A program made the position numbers and the translations under genes. This document shows positions 58,911-64,000 of a stretch of 64,000 nt of DNA, in pieces; positions within the stretch are counted from its first letter, which is position 1; every line of letters begins with the position of its first letter. The DNA is from Celeribacter arenosi (GTDB lineage: Bacteria > Pseudomonadota > Alphaproteobacteria > Rhodobacterales > Rhodobacteraceae): positions 493,665 through 557,664 of the forward strand of contig NZ_BAABDF010000003.1 of assembly GCF_039539485.1 (NCBI RefSeq), read 5' to 3'. The notes beneath the pieces are model-generated. The model searched no databases. It was given only the letters and a program-made list of their open reading frames with translations, and was not told where the DNA came from.

Positions 58911-59483
58911 TCAACGGTTCGCGCCGGGCACCCAGAGCACATCGTCTTTCCCGCCGTTATTGGCCATGCGCGCGGCCACGAAGAACCAGTCGGACAGGCG
59001 ATTGAGGTAGGTAATTGCCGCCGCATTGACGCCCTCGACGGTCGAAAGTTCGACAGTTAGACGTTCTGCGCGACGCGACACAGTGCGACACTGGTGCAGA
59101 TGCGCCGAAAGCGGCGAGCCGCCGGGCAAGATAAACGAGCGAAGCGGATCGAGGTCCTTGTTCATGGCGTCAATTTCCGCCTCGAGGCGATCGACCTGAC
59201 CGGGGGCCATGCGAAGCGGTGGGTATTCCGCCTCTGCGTCTTTTTCCATCTCCGGACGACACAGATCGGCGCCAAGATCGAAAAGGTCGTTTTGAATGCG
59301 CGAAAGCGATTCATCGACAGGACCGGTTGCATGCAGCCGCGCAAGCCCGACCACGGAATTCAATTCGTCCACAGTGCCATATGCGTTCACGCGGGCACTG
59401 TGTTTAGCCACGCGCGACCCGTCGCCGAGCGCCGTTTCACCTTTGTCGCCGGTGCGTGTGTAGATTTTGTTCAGAACAACCAT
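58911..59483 (-). CDS. pduO: PduO-type corrinoid adenosyltransferase
   Basis: A 190-residue ATP:cob(I)alamin adenosyltransferase of the PduO/MMAB trimeric family. N-terminal IYTRTGDKGETALGDGSR binds ATP, KHSARVNAYGTVDELNS and FILPGGSPLSAHLHQCRTVSRRAER give the cofactor/active-site signature. It makes AdoCbl, the cofactor of methylmalonyl- and ethylmalonyl-CoA mutase. ATG 59483 lies directly after the stop of the small membrane gene, so they are cotranscribed. Confidence 0.94.
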   Translation of the reverse strand: MVVLNKIYTRTGDKGETALGDGSRVAKHSARVNAYGTVDELNSVVGLARLHATGPVDESLSRIQNDLFDLGADLCRPEMEKDAEAEYPPLRMAPGQVDRLEAEIDAMNKDLDPLRSFILPGGSPLSAHLHQCRTVSRRAERLTVELSTVEGVNAAAITYLNRLSDWFFVAARMANNGGKDDVLWVPGANR

Positions 59484-59484
59484 A

Positions 59485-59685
59485 TCAGCCTCCCGTGCCG
59501 CGCAGTGCGACCAGCAATACAACCAGCATGACGACCCCGAACTGCGCGATGATGCGCCATTTCATCAACCGGTTTGATCGCTTCGCGCCCTCAATTCCCC
59601 CACGGCCCATTTGGCCGATGCCCATGGCGAGGATCAATAAAACAACGATGCAGCCGATGCCGACGATATAGAGGAGGGGGCTCAT
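59485..59685 (-). CDS. Twin transmembrane helix small protein (HIG1-like)
   Basis: A 66-residue protein with two membrane helices (about residues 4-22 and 46-63) joined by RSNRLMKWRIIAQFG, as in bacterial HIG1-type small proteins. Function unknown, possibly tied to respiratory complexes. It precedes pduO by one base. Confidence 0.75.
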   Translation of the reverse strand: MSPLLYIVGIGCIVVLLILAMGIGQMGRGGIEGAKRSNRLMKWRIIAQFGVVMLVVLLVALRGTGG

Positions 59686-59765
59686 GTCAGGGTTCCCGAT
59701 GTTGATATGCCATGCTCACATAGCGCGTTTGGCGCGCAGGAAAAATACGCGAATGGACGCGGGTG

Positions 59766-60593
59766 CTACGCGCGCTCGCTCAAGCGGTCGAGCCAACGGG
59801 TTGGCAGCAGGCGCTTTGCGATCGCGGCGGCGTGGGTTGGTAGGGTGACGCGGTAGCGTGCTTTGGGGCGAGGTGCTTCGAGCGCGCGAACCACGGCGCG
59901 CGTTACGCTTTCGGCGCCCAGTTCAAAACGGTCAGGCGTGCCTTCGGCGGCATACAGACGATTCACCAATGTGTTCCGGTAGAGGTCGGCGATCGATGAG
60001 GACTCCCAATCGATCCATCGGTCAAACTGGATTCGGGCATTTTTGCGAAACGCGGTGCGGATTGGGCCCGGTTCGATCAGGGAGACGTGTATGCCAGCGC
60101 CACGCAGTTCTTGACGCAACGTGTCAGTGTACCCCTCAAGCGCGAATTTGGTGGCGACATATGCCCCGCGCCACGGCGCGGTAATCAGGCCCAATACAGA
60201 TGAGCATTGCACAATCCGGCCGTGCCCCTGAGCGCGCATCACGGGCACGACGCGGCGCGTCAGGTCATGCCAACCCAAAAAGTTGGCCTCGAAAATTGCG
60301 CGCATTGCATCGGGGGGGACGTCTTCGAGCGCACCGGGAATTGCATAGGCGCCATTATTGAACAACGCATCGAGCGTGCCGCCCGTTTGTTGAAAGACGT
60401 ATTCCAGAGCGGCATTGATGGTCTCAGGTTTTTCGTAGTCGAGTACGCAGCTTTCCAGCCCCCTGGCTCTGAGCGTTTCGCAGTCCTCGACCCGTCGGCA
60501 TGTCGCGAAAACCCGCCATCCGGCGTTCGACAAAGTGATAGCGGCATCGTACCCGATGCCGCTGGAGCAGCCTGTGATTAGGATGGATCGCAT
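59766..60593 (-). CDS. Short-chain dehydrogenase/reductase
   Basis: A 275-residue classical SDR. NAD(P)-binding motif ITGCSSGIGYDAAITL (residues about 6-21), NNGAYAIPG, and the catalytic YVATK (Tyr/Lys). The Arg in CRRVEDC suggests NADPH use. Substrate unknown. Confidence 0.9.
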   Translation of the reverse strand: MRSILITGCSSGIGYDAAITLSNAGWRVFATCRRVEDCETLRARGLESCVLDYEKPETINAALEYVFQQTGGTLDALFNNGAYAIPGALEDVPPDAMRAIFEANFLGWHDLTRRVVPVMRAQGHGRIVQCSSVLGLITAPWRGAYVATKFALEGYTDTLRQELRGAGIHVSLIEPGPIRTAFRKNARIQFDRWIDWESSSIADLYRNTLVNRLYAAEGTPDRFELGAESVTRAVVRALEAPRPKARYRVTLPTHAAAIAKRLLPTRWLDRLSERA

Positions 60594-60653
60594 ATACCTG
60601 TCCGCCTGTAAGATGGGCGAGACTTAGCCCGTGTGCGCGACGGGCAAAAGTAA

Positions 60654-61217
60654 TTAACCGTCGAGGCTATCGAGGAATCGGGCCGCGATATAGCCCTCGA
60701 CGCCGTCTCCCTGAACGCTGATTCTTACCCAACCTTCGCCGGCAACTTCGGTGATAGCAACGATTTCTGCCTTAACGACCTGACCGAGGACATCGTGGGA
60801 CGTCGAGGGGCCAGAGCGCACATTCACGCGCGAACCGGTCACGACGCGAAGGCGTTCGTCAGCATCCGTGCCCGAAGCGGACGGGCCGATCAGGGCTGCG
60901 AGTTTGTCGGGGTGAGAAACCTGTGTTGTCTTGCCCGATGTTGTGAGGGCAGCGTCGGCTTTTTCAAACGCGGCGAGGTGGACGAGAGGAATTTCAGTGG
61001 ATGTGGTTGTCGCAACGCGCGGCGCGGCCACGTCACGTTTCACAACTTCACTGCGGTCTGTGTCCTCGGGCAGGGCCGACTGCCATACCTTTTCGATGGT
61101 CATCCGGTCGCCGCGAAGCTGCGCGAGTTCGGCTTTTTCATCACTGGACAGCTCACCGCCAAAGAATGTCATTACACCCAAAACACCAGCCAAAGTCGCG
61201 CCAACAAGTTTCAACAT
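60654..61217 (-). CDS. Bacterial SH3-domain envelope protein
   Basis: A 187-residue protein with a weak N-terminal membrane or signal segment (LVGATLAGVLGVMTFF) and a C-terminal SH3b domain: VTGSRVNVRSGPSTSHDVLGQV, then GWVRI and GYIAARFLDSLDG. SH3b domains bind peptidoglycan. The middle (about residues 50-110) is low-complexity. Probably envelope-attached. Confidence 0.8.
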   Translation of the reverse strand: MLKLVGATLAGVLGVMTFFGGELSSDEKAELAQLRGDRMTIEKVWQSALPEDTDRSEVVKRDVAAPRVATTTSTEIPLVHLAAFEKADAALTTSGKTTQVSHPDKLAALIGPSASGTDADERLRVVTGSRVNVRSGPSTSHDVLGQVVKAEIVAITEVAGEGWVRISVQGDGVEGYIAARFLDSLDG

Positions 61218-61369
61218 TTCGATTCCTCACATTCTTCAAGCGTCGGTGTAGTGAGAAACCAACGACGGTTCCGGGGGAAAAGTTTCAAATCTCTCCCCCA
61301 TAGGGCGCAATCGGAGTTGAGGCTCTATGGCGCTTGTCGGCCACAATCGTGGCCTGTATCACTGACGTC

Positions 61370-63724
61370 ATGAGCAGTGATTTGACGAATGAACCACCCG
61401 TCGAAGGGTCGGTCCCCAACGAAACATTCGAACCGCTACGGCGCGCAATTGGTGAGCGTTATCTCACCTATGCGCTGTCCACGATCATGCATCGCGCCCT
61501 TCCGGATGCGCGCGACGGTCTGAAACCGGTTCACCGCAGGATTCTCTATGCGATGCGTGAATTGCGCCTCTCGCCGACAGGAGGCTTCCGCAAGTCCGCG
61601 AAAATCTCCGGCGATGTGATGGGTAACTATCACCCGCATGGGGACATGGCGATTTACGATGCGATGGCGCGCCTCGCGCAGGATTTCAACGTCCGCTATC
61701 CCCTTGTCGACGGGCAGGGAAACTTCGGCAATATCGATGGCGATAACCCCGCTGCATCGCGCTACACCGAGGCGCGGATGACTGCCGCCGCAGAGGCATT
61801 GCTCGAAGGGCTGAATGAGGATGCGGTTGATTACCGTGACAACTATGATGGCACGCTGCGCGAACCCGAAGTGTTGCCTGCGGCGTTCCCTAACCTGCTG
61901 GCGAACGGGTCGAGCGGTATTGCCGTTGGTATGGCGACCAACATTCCGCCTCATAACATCGTTGAGCTTGTCGATGCCTCGCTGCACCTGATCAAGACGC
62001 CGGATGCCCGCGATGACACGCTGTTGAATTTTGTCAAAGGCCCCGATTTTCCGACCGGTGGTGTGATTGTGGAGCCTGCGGAAAGCATGGCGCGGGCCTA
62101 TTCAACGGGGCGCGGGTCATTCCGGCTGCGCGCGAAGTGGGCCATTGAAGACCTCGGGCGCGGGGCGTGGCAAATCGTTGTCACCGAAATCCCCTATCAG
62201 GTTCAGAAGTCCAAATTGATCGAAAAGCTCGCGGAACTGATCCAGACAAAGAAGGTGCCGATTCTCGCCGATGTGCGCGATGAAAGCGCCGAGGACGTGC
62301 GGATCGTTCTGGAGCCAAAGTCGAAGAACGTGGATGCGGATGTTCTAATGAACACGTTGTTCCGCAACTCTGATCTGGAAACGCGGTTCTCGTTGAACAT
62401 GAACGTGCTGATCGACGGGCGAACGCCGAAGGTCTGTTCGCTCAAAGAGGTTTTGCGTGCGTGGCTCGACCACCGCCGCGTCGTTCTTATCCGGCGCAGC
62501 AAGCACCGGATGGAGAAAATCGACCATCGTCTCGAGGTGCTCGAAGGCTTTATCATCGCCTTCCTCAACCTCGACCGTGTGATCGACATCATCCGTTACG
62601 ACGATGATCCCAAGGCTGCGTTGATGTCGCAGGAGTGGGCGGGCGAACACCGCAAAGCGACCAGCGAACGTGATTATGTTTCACCGCTTCCCTCGACGGG
62701 CGAGGGCGAGCTCAGCGATGTTCAGGCCGAAGCGATCCTGAACATGCGCCTGCGGTCTCTGCGGCGTCTGGAAGAAGTTGAACTGGTCAAAGAGCGCGAT
62801 GCCCTGATGATTGAGCGCGCTGCGTTGGAGGACCTTTTGGCCAATGATGCTGTGCAATGGGCGCGGATTTCCGAACAGTTGCGCGAAGTCAAAAAGACCT
62901 TCGGCAAAGACTACGAGCGCGGGCATCGTTTGACCCAGTTCGCCGAAGCTGCCGAGGTTGAAGACGTGCCATTGGAGGCGATGATCGAGCGGGAATCGAT
63001 CACCGTCGTCCTGTCGCAAATGGGATGGATTCGCGCGATGTCGGGACATATCGACCTCGAACGCGAATTGAAATTCAAGGACGGCGATGGGCCACGCTTT
63101 ACGTTCCATGCCGAGAATACCGACAAACTCCTGATCCTCGGCTCCAACGGGCGCTTCTATACGCTCTCTGGTGCCAATCTGCCTGGCGGGCGTGGTATGG
63201 GTGAGCCGTTGCGTTTGATGGTCGACCTGCCCAACGATGTCGAGATTGTCGATATCTTTGCGCATGATCCAACGCGCCGCCTTTTGGTCGCATCGAACGT
63301 CGGAAACGGATTTGTCGTTCCCGAAGTTGATGTGGTTGCCCAGACCCGATCAGGCAAACAGGTGTTGAACGTCAAAGATGGCGAAGTGGCCTGCAAAGCC
63401 GTGAAAATCACGGGCGACCATGTAGCGGTCATCTCGCAAAACCGGCGTTTCCTTGTGTTCCCACTCGATGAAGTGCCCGAAATGACCCGCGGCAAAGGAG
63501 TCCGGTTGCAGAAATACAACCAGGCACGCGGCGCGCAGGGTATGCTCGAGCTTGATGGCGGATTGTCCGATATCACGACATTCGCGTGGGAAAACGGGCT
63601 GTCTTGGACCATGGGCGGGGGCAATACCCGCTCTGAAAAGGACATGACGCCATGGCTCGGGAAAAGAGCCGGCGTGGGCAAGGCGCCTCCGCATGGTTTC
63701 CCGCGCAACAACACCTTTGAATGA
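61370..63724 (+). CDS. parC: DNA topoisomerase IV subunit A
   Basis: A 784-residue ParC. The catalytic tyrosine is in NPAASRYTEARM (about residue 135), with the QRDR region GNYHPHGDMAIYDAMARLAQDF (about 85-106), in which Met stands where E. coli ParC has Ser80. The C-terminal beta-pinwheel is shorter than in GyrA and lacks a clear GyrA box. ParC is chosen over GyrA on length and C-terminus. Start at ATG 61370; a GGCCAC/GTGGCC hairpin lies 16 bases upstream. Confidence 0.93.
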   Translation: MSSDLTNEPPVEGSVPNETFEPLRRAIGERYLTYALSTIMHRALPDARDGLKPVHRRILYAMRELRLSPTGGFRKSAKISGDVMGNYHPHGDMAIYDAMARLAQDFNVRYPLVDGQGNFGNIDGDNPAASRYTEARMTAAAEALLEGLNEDAVDYRDNYDGTLREPEVLPAAFPNLLANGSSGIAVGMATNIPPHNIVELVDASLHLIKTPDARDDTLLNFVKGPDFPTGGVIVEPAESMARAYSTGRGSFRLRAKWAIEDLGRGAWQIVVTEIPYQVQKSKLIEKLAELIQTKKVPILADVRDESAEDVRIVLEPKSKNVDADVLMNTLFRNSDLETRFSLNMNVLIDGRTPKVCSLKEVLRAWLDHRRVVLIRRSKHRMEKIDHRLEVLEGFIIAFLNLDRVIDIIRYDDDPKAALMSQEWAGEHRKATSERDYVSPLPSTGEGELSDVQAEAILNMRLRSLRRLEEVELVKERDALMIERAALEDLLANDAVQWARISEQLREVKKTFGKDYERGHRLTQFAEAAEVEDVPLEAMIERESITVVLSQMGWIRAMSGHIDLERELKFKDGDGPRFTFHAENTDKLLILGSNGRFYTLSGANLPGGRGMGEPLRLMVDLPNDVEIVDIFAHDPTRRLLVASNVGNGFVVPEVDVVAQTRSGKQVLNVKDGEVACKAVKITGDHVAVISQNRRFLVFPLDEVPEMTRGKGVRLQKYNQARGAQGMLELDGGLSDITTFAWENGLSWTMGGGNTRSEKDMTPWLGKRAGVGKAPPHGFPRNNTFE

Positions 63725-63841
63725 CGCGCGTTGCGGCGGTTTGGGTTGTATTGATCGGGTTTTGACGGAACGCCCCGATAGCGGGGCCGTGGACATGTCG
63801 ACACTGTGAGGACGCTGTGGCGAGGTTTCGCCAAGTGGCGC

Positions 63842-63868
63842 TTGATTTTCCTGTTCAGAGACAATAAT
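63842..63868 (+). promoter_or_regulatory. Possible tuf promoter
   Basis: TTGATT and AATAAT, 15 bases apart, lie about 60 bases before the tuf ATG. The spacing is short, so this is only the best candidate in the 204-base gap after parC. Confidence 0.3.
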
Positions 63869-63928
63869 CAGCGCGCGATGTTAATTCGGGCCTGACAAGG
63901 CTCCCCAAAACTTAAGAGGCGCCGGAAT

Positions 63929-64000
63929 ATGGCTAAAGGTAAGTTTGAGCGCAACAAACCGCACGTGAACATTGGCACGATCGGCCACGTTGACCACGGT
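63929..64000 (+). CDS. tuf: Elongation factor Tu (3' truncated by window end)
   Basis: The first 24 residues are visible: MAKGKFERNKPHVN followed by IGTIGHVDHG, the start of the EF-Tu P-loop. The reading frame continues out of the window. No fusA precedes it; its neighbour is parC, so this is probably the copy outside the str operon. Confidence 0.95.
   Translation, partial: MAKGKFERNKPHVNIGTIGHVDHG

Noticed and set aside
63773..63786. CCCCG-ATAG-CGGGG hairpin after parC
   Set aside because: No T-run follows on either strand, so not called as a terminator.

Overview
The window is GC-rich, gene-dense chromosomal DNA from an alphaproteobacterium, most likely a member of the Rhodobacteraceae (roseobacter-type). 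The basis is protein-level: an SMC, a ChvI/ChvG-HprK-RapZ-EIIA-HPr block beside pckA, a triple peptide deformylase plus fmt block, a (2S)-methylsuccinyl-CoA dehydrogenase of the ethylmalonyl-CoA pathway, and several small families (DUF1636, DUF6732, DUF6473, DUF1491) that I associate with this family. I see no rRNA, tRNA, IS element, prophage or CRISPR array. Genus cannot be fixed from the sequence alone.

Layout. 1-2.7 kb: a truncated FAD oxidoreductase, cobO and an lrgAB pair. 2.8-5.5 kb: a ten-helix membrane protein with a single cysteine, whose promoter carries an FNR-type box and a SqrR/BigR-like operator; a MOSC protein; a CtrA-box-linked lipoprotein. 5.5-12 kb: cobN, cobW and a CbiM-like cobalt permease, the last under a cobalamin riboswitch. 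12-18 kb: smc, then cobD-cobC-DUF1636. 18-26 kb: an orphan receiver protein, a glutathione transferase and the corrin-ring operon DUF6732-cbiX-cobH-cobL-cobI-cbiG/cobJ-cobM. 26-35 kb: a C-S lyase-type aminotransferase, three tandem def genes, fmt, small membrane proteins, rnhA, ispH, a NYN-domain protein and folK. 35-44 kb: rpoZ, rsh, pdxJ, acpS, lepB, rnc, era, recO. 44-47.7 kb: an SDR with a long palindromic operator, mcd and a TauE-like permease. 47.8-55 kb: pckA, chvI-chvG and the HPr-kinase/PTS regulatory genes. 55-64 kb: hbd, DUF6473, etfBA, pduO, parC and the start of tuf.

How it fits together. The B12 genes encode cobalt uptake, most corrin-ring methylations, CobN-type late cobalt insertion, corrinoid adenosylation (two unrelated enzymes, CobO and PduO) and aminopropanol-arm synthesis. 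CbiX and CbiG, usually linked to the early-cobalt route, are also present. Not found here: cobA, cobG/cobZ, cobF, cobK, cobB, cobQ, cobS, cobT, cobP, cobU, cobV. AdoCbl is needed by the two mutases of the ethylmalonyl-CoA pathway; Mcd, Hbd and ETF act in or next to that pathway, so the B12 and central-carbon blocks are metabolically connected. PckA, ChvGI and the HPr kinase block are the carbon and envelope-stress control section.
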